A DNA stretch of 64,000 nt from Sphingobacterium sp. UGAL515B_05 (GTDB lineage: Bacteria; Bacteroidota; Bacteroidia; Sphingobacteriales; Sphingobacteriaceae): NCBI RefSeq assembly GCF_033097525.1, contig NZ_CP109907.1:3782001-3846000 (forward strand). Reading direction: 5' to 3'. Position 1 is the first letter of the stretch, and each line of letters starts with the position of its first letter. Shown here one piece after another: positions 47,251 through 56,012 of the stretch. The notes beneath the pieces were generated by a model, which saw only the letters and a program-made list of their open reading frames with translations, did no database searches and was not told the origin of the DNA. The position numbers were made by a program, and so were the translations under genes.

Positions 47251-47757
47251 ATGGCAGAGAATAATTTAAATAACAAAGAAGCTTTAGATAAGCTTAAAGC
47301 AATTGTAGATCAAATTGATGTGGGAACAGTGTGTTCATTTCCAGCTGAATCGGAGTATCCACATGGGGTTCCAATGAGTAGACAAGAAGTAGACGAAGAT
47401 GGAGATATTTGGTTTATTTGTTCTGCTGAGAGCGATACCTTTAAGAATATCGCACAAAACCCAAGAGCTTCCTTATTTTATGCGGACCCAAAACACTACA
47501 CCTTTCTAAGTATAAATGGTATAGCGAGTCTTTCGCGAGATCAGGAAAGGATCGATCGTTACTGGAACAAAATGATGGAAGGATGGTTTGAGAAAGGTAA
47601 GGAGGATCCCAATATCCGATTGTTGCGTGTTACGCCTAAAGATGCTCATTATTGGGATTCAGACTCCAATATGATTGTTAACCTGTTTAAAATGCTAAAA
47701 GTTAGACTAACAGGTGAAACGGAAGATATAGGTAAAGAAGGAGATCTGAATATTTAA
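47251..47757 (+). CDS. Pyridoxamine 5'-phosphate oxidase-fold general stress protein
   Basis: A 168-residue split-barrel flavin-fold protein. Start at ATG 47251 (MAENNLNNKEALDKL); an upstream in-frame codon at 47227 is less likely. Motifs: GTVCSFPAESEYPHGVPMS, DIWFICSAESDTFKNI, NPRASLFYADP, and LRVTPKDAHYWDSDSN at the end, as in the general stress protein 26 group. These bind FMN or FAD and occur in stress responses. The fold does not prove oxidase activity. A terminator follows. Confidence 0.88.
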   Translation: MAENNLNNKEALDKLKAIVDQIDVGTVCSFPAESEYPHGVPMSRQEVDEDGDIWFICSAESDTFKNIAQNPRASLFYADPKHYTFLSINGIASLSRDQERIDRYWNKMMEGWFEKGKEDPNIRLLRVTPKDAHYWDSDSNMIVNLFKMLKVRLTGETEDIGKEGDLNI

Positions 47758-47788
47758 GTTCCTTAGCTAAAGAATTTACAGCAAATAC

Positions 47789-47823
47789 AAGCTCCTCAGC
47801 GTTAAAAATGAGGAGCTTTTTAT
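47789..47823 (+). terminator. Terminator after the stress protein
   Basis: AAGCTCCTCA (47789-47798) pairs with TGAGGAGCTT (47809-47818), followed by TTTAT. Confidence 0.85.
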
Positions 47824-47845
47824 CGTAATAAACTGCTTACAGTCT

Positions 47846-47998
47846 TCACGCGTTTCCTTTAATTACACGCAGAAGCACTGCAATAATAGCGATAACCAAA
47901 AGAATATGAATTAGTCCTCCGCCAACGAATCCACCAAAAAAACTGATTGCCCATATCAGGACCAAAATAACAGCGATAGTATATAATAGATTTCCCAT
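47846..47998 (-). CDS. Lmo0937-type small membrane protein (DUF5670)
   Basis: A 50-residue protein starting MGNLLYTIAVILVLIWAISF, with the glycine-rich turn GGFVGGG and a second helix (HILLVIAIIAVLLRV). Two membrane helices with a Gly turn are the mark of this family, frequently stress-induced. A 78-codon frame over the same bases (47859-48095) is a shadow and shows no hydrophobic pattern. Confidence 0.85.
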   Translation of the reverse strand: MGNLLYTIAVILVLIWAISFFGGFVGGGLIHILLVIAIIAVLLRVIKGNA

Positions 47999-48051
47999 AG
48001 TAATGAATATATGTGTTTATTGAATAACAATATTTATCCAGCGATGGTTTA

Positions 48052-48559
48052 CTATTTTTTCTCTTTTTTCCACTTACGAATTCTCCCGACTGCATTTTGA
48101 TAAGGTGAAGCGGTGTTAAATTGAATCATTCTGCCTAAGGTCCATTTTCCATACCAGGTTACACCATACAACTGCATGTTTGTTTTTTTGCTCAAGGAGT
48201 TCCATAATTGTTAAAACAGTTTGATCTAATTTTGCGCACAAAGTCGTAAAATCTAGGTGGGCATAATCCTGATAAAATTTTTGAGCCAGTTTGCCTAGCT
48301 CATTCCATTTAAAACCAGTCTCCGGAAAATCAACCTCTTTGTCATCTTCACTTTTCTTATTCCATTTGAGAACCAGCTCACCCCAGCCAATTAAATAGGA
48401 AATTAGATTATTTATACTCATTACTGTTCCTTTAGCATGACCCTGGAGTATAAGAAGATTAGTTTGATCGACTGGAATATCTGATAGTTCACAGACAAGC
48501 TTGCTGTAATTTGTACGGATAGCTTGAAGGAGTTCGTCTTTTGTGGTTGGTATAGCCAT
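48052..48559 (-). pseudogene. ClbS/DfsB-family four-helix protein, frameshifted
   Basis: From ATG 48559 the frame gives MAIPTTKDELLQAIRTNY, SINNLISYLIGWGELVLKW and FPETGFKWNELGKL, all typical of the DfsB/ClbS (DUF1706) family. After MELLEQK the frame is lost; the family's conserved end (QLYGVTWYGKWTLGRMIQF, then SPYQNAVGRIRKWKK) is in the next frame up to a stop at 48052. The break is a run of seven A in the coding strand (T7 at 48183-48189); six would restore a 168-residue protein. Relatives protect against genotoxins or bind DNA-damaging compounds. The open frame above 48559 is non-coding in style. Confidence 0.82.
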
Positions 48560-48926
48560 GGCATAAATGTGAATCATGCATAAGATACAGATAATTATGT
48601 AAAATTGATTAGCTCGGGATGGAGCTGTAGCGCAGAACGCGTTCACAAGCTCACAACAGACAATGTTTGACAATTCCCTTTGTTTTAGTCTGATAGCCTT
48701 TTTTGAATATATTACTGGAATTGAAAAAACTGAGCCTCTAAAAGTGTAAAAAATATGGTTTAATTGGTGTTTTTTGATAAAATTTATTGTTTTATTGTGA
48801 TCATGTTGTGTTTTATTCTGTTTATAGCGAATATTGTTGTAAGCATTTAAATGGTGTTTTTTACAGAAAAAATACTGTTTGAAATGTGCTGCCGATGAAA
48901 TAATAAACTGAAAAATTGATACAAAC

Positions 48927-49376
48927 ATGAAAAAGATTTTATTGTTAGTGACCGTGGTTATGTTCGCCGTTTCGGGCGCATTCGCTCAGATCCATAAACC
49001 TGTAAAATGGACTGTAGCCAGCAAAAAATTGAACAACAAGGAAGCTATGGTTTACGTGAAGGCTACCATTCAAGAGGGTTGGCACATTTACTCTCAAAAT
49101 GTAAAAGATGGAGGACCAATTCCAACATCTTTCAATTTCAGTAAAGCCGTTGATTATGCGTTGGTAGGTAAGACAGCTGAACCAAAACCAAAGATTAAAC
49201 ACGAAGAGGTTTTCAAAATGGATGTAGGATACTTTACAAATGAAGTGATCTTTCAGCAAAAAGTTTCGCTCAACAAAGGAACTGCAACAGTAAAAGGTAC
49301 AGTGGAATGGCAAGCTTGTGACGCTTCACAATGTCTTCCTCCCGATGAATATGCTTTTGCCGTAACGATCAAATAG
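48927..49376 (+). CDS. Stand-alone DsbD alpha-like periplasmic thiol domain
   Basis: A 149-residue exported protein (signal to about AFAQI) that is a single DsbD N-terminal-type domain. It has the HIYSQNVKDGGPIPTSF segment and two C-terminal cysteines in WQACDASQCLPPDEY, the redox pair of DsbD alpha. In DsbD this domain passes electrons to periplasmic thioredoxin-like partners. Here no transmembrane or gamma part follows. Its partner is probably encoded elsewhere. Confidence 0.85.
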   Translation: MKKILLLVTVVMFAVSGAFAQIHKPVKWTVASKKLNNKEAMVYVKATIQEGWHIYSQNVKDGGPIPTSFNFSKAVDYALVGKTAEPKPKIKHEEVFKMDVGYFTNEVIFQQKVSLNKGTATVKGTVEWQACDASQCLPPDEYAFAVTIK

Positions 49377-49455
49377 TGTCATAATTAACAGCAATTGACG
49401 GTCTAAAGCGATTTGGTGCTTGGGATAATTGATAGAAAAAGGAAAATTTAAGGAT

Positions 49456-49486
49456 AAAGGCTAGGTATGATTACCTGGCCTTTTTT
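49456..49486 (+). terminator. Terminator after DsbD-like gene
   Basis: AAAGGCTAGGTA and TACCTGGCCTTT pair (one G-T) around TGAT, with a T6 tail. Confidence 0.85.
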
Positions 49487-49498
49487 GTTTAAGGGCCT

Positions 49499-49565
49499 TT
49501 TGGTATAAAAAATAGGCCCTTTGGTATAATATGTTAAATCTATTTTTTACGAAATTTTAGTTTTG
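49499..49565 (+). promoter_or_regulatory. Predicted LytTR binding repeats and promoter of the HD/barrel operon
   Basis: TTTGGTATAA at 49499-49508 and again, identical, at 49520-49529: a 21-bp period. The -7 element TAGTTTTG is at 49558-49565, 28 bp after the second repeat. No -33 TTG is in place, so the promoter should need an activator. The same arrangement precedes the LytS/LytTR operon at 57800. The predicted transcript start is at or next to the ATG (49571), so a leaderless mRNA is likely. Confidence 0.7.
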
Positions 49566-49570
49566 TTTAA

Positions 49571-50188
49571 ATGGATTACACAAACTTACTTCAGCAGGCA
49601 GATCTTTTTTTAGTGCAGAGTTACCGCGAGAACCACAATCCACAACTGTGTTTTCACACGATTGATCGGGTGCGTGATATTGTAAATGCGGTAGTTATCC
49701 TGAGTGAAAAGTATAGCTTGACGGTCGAAGATAAATTCGTCGTAAATTGTGCCGCTTATTTTCAGGATATAGGTTATCTATTTGAAGGGGTAAAAGGAAC
49801 CCGCCAGAGGAGCGCAACTGCAGCAAGGTGTTTTTTACAGGAACATTTGGTTGCAGAGTCCGTAATCAAAAAAGTTGAAATGTGCATTTTTGCAACAAGA
49901 CCCTCGAAAAAGCCAGAAAATCTGCTGGAAGAAATAGTTGTGGATGCAGTCTCATTTCATTTGGGAAGTAAAAGTTTTATTGATCTTAACCAAAGGATGT
50001 ATCTGGAGATAAACTATAGAAAAAATCAGGTGATCGACGAGCGCATTTGGTATGCGCTGACCCTAGTCTTCTTGCGAAATCATGCTTATTTTACACTGGA
50101 AGCCCGAATGTTGAAGGAAAGTATAAAGAAAAAGAATATCGCCTATTTTGTGAAGTTGCAAATTGCCGGAAAACAGTTATTGGTCTAA
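49571..50188 (+). CDS. HD-domain-like protein with degenerate metal motif
   Basis: A 205-residue all-helical protein that resembles small HD phosphohydrolases of Bacteroidota. The first histidine is present (H29 in CFHTIDRVRDIV), but the HD pair is replaced by Q65-D66 (NCAAYFQDIGY, where relatives have HD), and the following charged box is KGTRQRSATAA. Full metal-dependent catalysis is therefore doubtful; a binding or regulatory role is possible. It opens an operon with an outer-membrane barrel protein under a predicted LytTR-controlled promoter. Confidence 0.7.
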   Translation: MDYTNLLQQADLFLVQSYRENHNPQLCFHTIDRVRDIVNAVVILSEKYSLTVEDKFVVNCAAYFQDIGYLFEGVKGTRQRSATAARCFLQEHLVAESVIKKVEMCIFATRPSKKPENLLEEIVVDAVSFHLGSKSFIDLNQRMYLEINYRKNQVIDERIWYALTLVFLRNHAYFTLEARMLKESIKKKNIAYFVKLQIAGKQLLV

Positions 50189-50192
50189 TGTA

Positions 50193-50810
50193 ATGGTGTG
50201 TTTTATGGTAAAAATGATAAAGATAGATCGATTCAAGTTGAAGCATGGTGCGCTAGTTTGTTTTTTGATCATGGGATTGTTTGGTTTCAAGACCGCCTGT
50301 TACGGACAAATGGGCTTCGGACTTCGGGCCGGTGGTAATATTTCACGCGCAAATGGTTATGTTTTTGGTGGCAATAGAATGGGGTATCAATTGGGCGGAG
50401 ATTTGATTTTTGGACTTAATAACAAGATGGATATTCAAGTTGAGCCTAGTTATAACTTAACCCGTATACGTGTTAATGACAACACAGCTTCTCTTTCCGG
50501 AGGTTTGTCCAAAGGGACCCGTTCGCTGAAATACCTCAACACTCCGGTGTACCTTAAAGTTAATTTTACGAGAAAATTTTCTATCCTGGGCGGTCTAGAC
50601 CTTAATTTGTTGCTCAATGACGACGCTTATAAGCTCAATGATGGAAAACCAGCGTTCAACAGTCGTACACGGATAGGTTACGCATTAGGGATAGACCTTG
50701 GCGCGCTGTATTTTAGATACCGACAGTTCAAAAAGAATAATAAAATCGTAGACAACTGGGATGCGCATATTGACCAGTATCAACTGGGATTTAAAGTGCG
50801 TTTGTTTTAA
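50193..50810 (+). CDS. Outer-membrane beta-barrel protein (OMP_b-brl type)
   Basis: About 205 residues; starts at 50193 or 50205 cannot be separated. A signal-like segment (ALVCFLIMGLFGFKTACYGQ) precedes GFGLRAGGNISRA and repeated amphipathic strands, ending YQLGFKVRLF with a terminal aromatic. The pattern matches PorT-like small barrels. It starts four bases after the HD-like gene, so the two are co-expressed. No substrate can be named. Confidence 0.78.
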   Translation: MVCFMVKMIKIDRFKLKHGALVCFLIMGLFGFKTACYGQMGFGLRAGGNISRANGYVFGGNRMGYQLGGDLIFGLNNKMDIQVEPSYNLTRIRVNDNTASLSGGLSKGTRSLKYLNTPVYLKVNFTRKFSILGGLDLNLLLNDDAYKLNDGKPAFNSRTRIGYALGIDLGALYFRYRQFKKNNKIVDNWDAHIDQYQLGFKVRLF

Positions 50811-51028
50811 GCTAATAGTTCCACTGGTAGGTAACCTTTACAGACTTTCCTGTGCTGTAAGCTGAGCCGCTCTGATTTTGCTACATCAGGCGGCTTTAAC
50901 TTTTTTAATAATTTACCATTTGTTGTGGGGATGTTTGTTGCTGGATATCAGGGATATTTCAATATCTTGTGCAGACAAAACCAATAGTTCCTTCCGCTAA
51001 ATTCGGGACGGCAATAAATTATAAACGA

Positions 51029-53743
51029 ATGGACAGAAGAAGTTTTTTTAAGAAAGCCAGTTTAGTTGGCCTGGGCGTATTGGCCAGCAAATTTCCTGTA
51101 TGGTCAAATACCGTATTTGCCTGGGATAAACCTGTTCACAACATTCCAGCGGAAAAAGGTCTCAGCAGGCAATGGTTTGATTCACTGTATGAAAAGGGAG
51201 AAAAAATCACCTATCGAAAAAGTAAAAACGAGCTTCGGTACATTGGAATGCCTGTAGGTGGTTTACATTCGGGTACGGTCTATATAGGAGGTGATGGTCG
51301 GCTATGGTTGTGGCAGATATTTAATACGGCTTATGATGGTGAGTGCGAGGGGATAGAACCTAAAAATGTGCAATGGAACAATGGAAAAGAATTGGTCACT
51401 GTAAGGCCGAGGGATGGATCTGCTTATATTGAGCCTGCTATAGCAGACAACCTGCGGAGTATGGAACAGGGCTTTGCGATTTCAACTGCGGTTAATGGAA
51501 AGCAGTTGATCAAAGAGCTCCGAGAAAACCACTGGGATGAGGTTGCATTTGAAGCAACATATCCTACCTGTAAAATTACCTATAGCAGTGCAGATTTCCC
51601 ATTGGATGTGGTGTTGGTTGCCTATTCGCCATTTATTCCATTGGATCAGGATAATTCTTCTTTGCCACTTACCACTATACATATCGAATTGCAGAACAAA
51701 GGCGACGCGTCAGTCGATGTAACGGTCACGGGCTGGATGGAAAATGGTGTACATAAAGGGCGGAAGGATTTTGATGCGGTAAAGAAACGCTCTTATCTTA
51801 CCGAACATGCCGATACTCAAGTGTTGCTTTTTAGTTGCGATCAGGTTCCTACTCAAGCCATGGAAGCTGGCGACCATGGATCAATGGCTTTTACCTGTAT
51901 TGATTTCGATGCGCAACCCACGACGAGGTTAGAGGAATGGCCTGTAAAACCGCAGGAGGTAAAGGCGGATAGGGTGGATTCGACCGTCGATTTTTCGGAT
52001 TTGCAAGTAGGTGCCTTTACGGTAAAACGGACAATAAAAGCTAGGGCGACAAGCCAAATTTCTTATGCAATATCCTGGTATTTTAACAATCCGCACCCTA
52101 AACTGAAACTTCACCTCAAGGATGCGCAATCGGGCTATTGGTATGGTGCCAGGTTTAGTAATGCGGCCGAAGTAATCAATTATTATTTGAACAATCGTGA
52201 AAAACTCGAGAGCGAAACCATGGCATGGCAGCAGACCTGGAATGATACAACACTGCCGTACTGGTTTATGGATCGTACTTTTGTCAATATAGGCACACTG
52301 GCCACAGCAAATACCATGCGTTTTGCTTCGGGAAGATTTTGGGGCTGGGAAGGAGTAGGGGCATGTGCCGGTACCTGTACGCACGTTTGGCAATATGGGC
52401 AGTCCATGGGCAGGATATTTCCGGATCTTGAACGTAATTTACGTGAAGTGACGGATTTAGGTGTTGGCTTTCAGTCTGATACCGGTGCCATCATCTTTCG
52501 TGCTGAATATGAAAAAAGACCAGCGATTGATGGGCAGGCTGGTGTTATTCTACGCTTCTATCGCGATCATCAGATGAGCAGCGATAGCGAATTCCTTAAG
52601 CGAAACTGGCCTAAACTTAAGAAGGCAGTTCAATTTGTTCTTGATCAGGATAAAAACAAGGATGGTATGACCGATACGCCAATGGAAAATACACTCGATG
52701 CGGTCTGGGAAGGTGAAATTGCCTGGATTGTCGGGTTATGTCTCGCAGCAATACAGGCTGCTGCATTGATGGCGAAGGAAGTAGGTGATAAAACGTTTCA
52801 AAAATTGTGTTTGGAATATGTTAGTAAGGGATCTGAAAATATGGATAGCAAACTCTTTAATGGAGAGTATTATATTCATCGTCCCGATATGCTGCAGGGG
52901 CGAAAAATGCTAGGCTCTTATAATACCTGTCATATTGACCAGGTTTATGGTCAGGCCTGGTGCAGACAAGTGGACATGCCGGGGGTCAATCGTCAGGAGA
53001 ACGTAGTGTCTGCATTGAAAGCACTCTGGAAATATAACTTTACCATGGATGTTGGCCCCTATATAAAAACACATCTTGGGGGAAGGCCTTATGCCTTGGC
53101 TGGGGAGGGGGGCATGGTTATGAACACTAATCCAAAGAATGAAGACAAGGCTTATGGGGACAATACGACCTGGCAATTAGGTTATTTCCATGAATGCATG
53201 AGTGGCTTTGAACATCAGGTCGCAGCACATATGATGGCTGAAGGCATGGTTGACGAAAGTTTAACATTGACAAGGGTGATCCACGATCGCCATCATGCTG
53301 CCAAGAGAAATCCTTTTAATGAGATTGAATGCAGCGATCATTATGCACGTGCCATGGCAAGTTATGGAACCTTTATCAGCGCCTGCGGTTTTAGTTATCA
53401 TGGGCCGAAAGGACAGATTGGATTTGCCCCTAAGTTAGGAAAAGCAGATTTCAAGGCGCCTTTCACAACAGCAAAAGGATGGGGGACCTATGCCCAGAAG
53501 CGAAAAACTAAAGGGCTATGTCAGTGTACACTGACCTTGAAATATGGTCAATTGATGCTTCATGAATTTCATCTAGGTGATGCGGATGACCTGTCGCTCA
53601 ATAAAAAACAACTCATTGTAAAGCAAAATGAAAGGTCGATTGAACTGGTTGAGCTGAAACGCACCGATGGGCGTCTGATCCTTAGTTTTAAGGAGCAAGT
53701 CATGCTAAAAAATGGAGATACACTAACAATACAATGGCTATGA
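51029..53743 (+). CDS. GH116-like glycosidase (GBA2/DUF608 type) with Tat-type signal
   Basis: A 904-residue protein. The start at ATG 51029 gives a twin-arginine leader (MDRRSFFKKASLVGLGVLAS). An N-terminal beta-sandwich domain (GMPVGGLHSGTVYIGGDG) is followed by an alpha/alpha barrel (CAGTCTHVWQYGQSMGRIF, DKNKDGMTDTPMENTLDAVW, THLGGRPYALAGEGGM). This layout is that of GH116 beta-glucosidases/beta-xylosidases and related DUF608 proteins. Catalytic residues are not assigned with certainty, so activity is unproven. Tat export means it folds before reaching the periplasm. Its stop overlaps the next short ORF (ATGA). Confidence 0.78.
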   Translation: MDRRSFFKKASLVGLGVLASKFPVWSNTVFAWDKPVHNIPAEKGLSRQWFDSLYEKGEKITYRKSKNELRYIGMPVGGLHSGTVYIGGDGRLWLWQIFNTAYDGECEGIEPKNVQWNNGKELVTVRPRDGSAYIEPAIADNLRSMEQGFAISTAVNGKQLIKELRENHWDEVAFEATYPTCKITYSSADFPLDVVLVAYSPFIPLDQDNSSLPLTTIHIELQNKGDASVDVTVTGWMENGVHKGRKDFDAVKKRSYLTEHADTQVLLFSCDQVPTQAMEAGDHGSMAFTCIDFDAQPTTRLEEWPVKPQEVKADRVDSTVDFSDLQVGAFTVKRTIKARATSQISYAISWYFNNPHPKLKLHLKDAQSGYWYGARFSNAAEVINYYLNNREKLESETMAWQQTWNDTTLPYWFMDRTFVNIGTLATANTMRFASGRFWGWEGVGACAGTCTHVWQYGQSMGRIFPDLERNLREVTDLGVGFQSDTGAIIFRAEYEKRPAIDGQAGVILRFYRDHQMSSDSEFLKRNWPKLKKAVQFVLDQDKNKDGMTDTPMENTLDAVWEGEIAWIVGLCLAAIQAAALMAKEVGDKTFQKLCLEYVSKGSENMDSKLFNGEYYIHRPDMLQGRKMLGSYNTCHIDQVYGQAWCRQVDMPGVNRQENVVSALKALWKYNFTMDVGPYIKTHLGGRPYALAGEGGMVMNTNPKNEDKAYGDNTTWQLGYFHECMSGFEHQVAAHMMAEGMVDESLTLTRVIHDRHHAAKRNPFNEIECSDHYARAMASYGTFISACGFSYHGPKGQIGFAPKLGKADFKAPFTTAKGWGTYAQKRKTKGLCQCTLTLKYGQLMLHEFHLGDADDLSLNKKQLIVKQNERSIELVELKRTDGRLILSFKEQVMLKNGDTLTIQWL

Positions 53744-53919
53744 AAAAATGGATAAATAATTTGCTTCTTAACACAAAATCAATCCCGCTGATGCACGAAG
53801 AAGTATTCGCGAAAATGGATAAAGCAGTACAGCTTTTGGGTTTGTCGGCTGAAGACAGAGTCAACTCTGTCTTACAGTTCCCTATTTATCGAACTGGACT
53901 GCAAGTATTGGGATGCTGA
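53740..53919 (+). CDS. Short ORF coupled to the GH116-like gene
   Basis: A 59-residue frame whose ATG overlaps the upstream stop (ATGA). It reads MKKWINNLLLNTKSIPLMHE, a helical MDKAVQLLGLSAEDRVNSVL, and stops soon after. In another frame the next bases continue with LFIELDCKYWDADRERIK, which looks more protein-like, so this may be the broken start of a larger gene. No family recognised. Confidence 0.35.
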   Translation: MKKWINNLLLNTKSIPLMHEEVFAKMDKAVQLLGLSAEDRVNSVLQFPIYRTGLQVLGC

Positions 53920-54034
53920 TCGTGAACGTATCAAGGCAACGTCTTGCTGATCAGGTTAAATGAAACTTATCTTAATCATTGATAAGTGTTAAGGGCATTT
54001 GGAAGACTTTTGGTTTAGTGTGCACAATAATAAA

Positions 54035-54074
54035 GCAACAGTGTTGCATTTAAGTGTTATTGTTTTTACATTTG
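54035..54074 (+). promoter_or_regulatory. Promoter of COG0523 gene with overlapping palindrome (candidate metal repressor site)
   Basis: TTG (54044-54046) and TACATTTG (54067-54074) are 20 bp apart, a strong promoter match. A palindrome, GCAACA-G-TGTTGC (54035-54047), lies exactly over the -33 element, so a bound repressor would block polymerase. A zinc repressor (Zur) is likely because COG0523 genes are often under its control. ATG is at 54091. Confidence 0.65.
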
Positions 54075-54090
54075 TTAAAACGAAATTACT

Positions 54091-55302
54091 ATGAGCAGCA
54101 TTTCCAAAAAAACTAAATTGCCTGTCACCGTTTTAAGTGGATTTTTAGGCGCAGGAAAAACAACACTATTGAATCATATTTTACACAATAAGGAGGGTAA
54201 GAAGGTGGCCGTCATTGTCAATGATATGAGCGAAGTGAACATCGATGCACAGGCTGTTGAGCGCGAAAATGTACTTTCACGAACGGAAGAAAAATTAGTA
54301 GAGATGAGCAACGGATGTATTTGTTGTACATTAAGAGAGGATTTGATGGTGGAGGTGGAGCGACTAGCGAAAGAAAACCGTTTTGATTATCTTCTTATCG
54401 AAAGTACTGGTATTTCGGAGCCTATCCCTGTTGCCCAAACATTCAGTTATGTTGGTAATGATAATGCGATTGACCTGTCTACATTCAGTTATATTGACAC
54501 CATGGTAACAGTTGTGGACTGTTTCAACTTTGCCAAAGATTTTGGAAGCGCCGACACCTTATTAGATCGGAAATTGACGGATGACGACTATGATAATAGG
54601 GCGATCGTAAATCTGTTGACTGATCAGATCGAGTTTGCGAATGTTATCCTCCTCAATAAGGCCGATCTGGTATCTGAGGAAACTTTGGGTACGCTGGAGG
54701 CTGCAATTGGGCGGCTCAATCCAGGTGCAAAGCGTATCCGTACACAATTTGGACGCGTTGACCCCCGGGAAATTATGGGTACGGGCTCTTTTAATTTTGA
54801 TGAAGCTTCATCTTCGGCAGGGTGGATCAGGGAACTTGAAAATGAACATACACCCGAAACAGAAGAGTACGGTATTTCATCTTTTGTTTTTCGATCGCAA
54901 CGGCCCTTCCATCCACAACGGCTGCACCGTTACCTCAACGAGCGTTACCCGCACAATATCATACGAGCCAAAGGTCTACTGTGGTTGGCCTCCCGACCGC
55001 ATTTGGCCATCAGTTTTAGTCAGGCAGGTGGTAGCGTAAGGTTGGAAAGTGCAGGCTCATGGTGGAGTAGCATGCCCGAAGAGCAGCGCTATCAGTATCC
55101 CGGTTATGCCGAAATCAGAGCTGAACTTCTTAAACGTTGGCATCCGGAGTGGGAAGATCGAAAAAATGAATTGGTATTTATAGGTCAGGATCTGGATAAA
55201 GAAAAATATCTGGCGGAGCTGGAAGAATGCCTGTTGACCGAAGAAGAAGGCGATGACTGGCGTTTTACCTGGTGGAAAGACGAATTTCCTAAAAATATTT
55301 AA
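54091..55302 (+). CDS. COG0523 GTPase, zinc-type metallochaperone (ZigA/YciC-like)
   Basis: A 403-residue G3E GTPase. Walker A is GFLGAGKTT (17-25), the metal motif is CICC in [12 protein letters not shown], base recognition is NKAD, and the C-terminal CobW domain carries [26 protein letters not shown] and SAGSWWS. Members deliver zinc to enzymes when zinc is scarce. The palindrome over its promoter fits a zinc-starvation response. It is a single-gene unit ended by a terminator. Confidence 0.92.
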   Translation: MSSISKKTKLPVTVLSGFLGAGKTTLLNHILHNKEGKKVAVIVNDMSEVNIDAQAVERENVLSRTEEKLVEMSNGCICCTLREDLMVEVERLAKENRFDYLLIESTGISEPIPVAQTFSYVGNDNAIDLSTFSYIDTMVTVVDCFNFAKDFGSADTLLDRKLTDDDYDNRAIVNLLTDQIEFANVILLNKADLVSEETLGTLEAAIGRLNPGAKRIRTQFGRVDPREIMGTGSFNFDEASSSAGWIRELENEHTPETEEYGISSFVFRSQRPFHPQRLHRYLNERYPHNIIRAKGLLWLASRPHLAISFSQAGGSVRLESAGSWWSSMPEEQRYQYPGYAEIRAELLKRWHPEWEDRKNELVFIGQDLDKEKYLAELEECLLTEEEGDDWRFTWWKDEFPKNI

Positions 55303-55375
55303 AACTATTTGCGATCTGCATCGGTTAAAAAAGTAAGTAATGTAGGTTAGATATTGTATTTTTCGAAGGTCAGGG

Positions 55376-55407
55376 GTTGATTTCCTGGCCTTTTTTATGC
55401 TGATTTG
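55376..55407 (+). terminator. Terminator after COG0523 gene
   Basis: AAGGTCAGG (55376-55384) pairs with CCTGGCCTT (55394-55402; one G-T), followed by T. Confidence 0.8.
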
Positions 55408-56012
55408 TCAGATGTTATTAAGTTACGGTTCTGAACCTTCATCAATCCCCCATAAAAAAAATAGGGATCTCTTCCTAAAACGCTTGATCATGATAGTTGA
55501 AAATCATCCTTATGATTCCAAAAATTTCAAAGTGTTATAGCAATTTTGAAATTGTATAGTAAAAGGACAGCATAGTTGTGGGACAATTATCGTCACCATG
55601 CATGATAAAATTAACTATGAGCAGAATGTAATGTCTAAAATAATACCTTTAAGGTTTTAATTTGTATTAATGTCTATACTAAAAAAGTATTATAAGAAAG
55701 TGGAGGCTTATTTTAATGCTATTGAATACATGTACACGCTGGGTAATATCTTTAGGCCTTGATTGGCGAAAGGAATCGATCTGAAAAATGTAATTAACAC
55801 GCGCTCAAAAAAAAATAGTATTGATATAACCTGAATATAGAAACTCTTTGACCGATCTATTCGGTGAAATATAAGTAACGAGATTGTCAGAATAATCATT
55901 AGTTATTTAGAATAGTTTTAAATAGATGACTTTGGATGTATATTTGGAATGCAGAAAAGGTATACCTTTTAACTGCATACTGATTTTATATTGAACGATT
56001 ATTGTTAGCTAA
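55408..56012. other. Gene-poor AT-rich gap
   Basis: About 600 bp with no convincing gene. Frames at 55670-55762 (+, 30 codons) and 55708-55899 (-, 63 codons) are short and AT-driven. The only structured element is the palindrome at 55949-55978 near the methyltransferase start. Confidence 0.6.
55949..55978. promoter_or_regulatory. Long palindrome upstream of methyltransferase
   Basis: A perfect 16-bp palindrome AAAAGGTATACCTTTT (55955-55970) is flanked by ATGCAG (55949-55954) and CTGCAT (55973-55978), also mutually inverted. It lies 34 bp before ATG 56013 and could be an operator or an RNA stem-loop. Confidence 0.5.

Noticed and set aside
47859..48095. 78-codon minus-strand frame
   Set aside because: Shadow of the 50-residue two-helix membrane protein, which fits a known family.
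48560..48928. Upstream extension of the ClbS/DfsB frame
   Set aside because: The family begins at MAIPTTKDEL (48559); the extension is AT-rich, Asn/His/Lys/Ile-rich and unlike coding sequence.
55708..55899. 63-codon minus-strand frame rich in Ile/Phe/Ser
   Set aside because: AT-driven composition, no promoter, no conserved motif.
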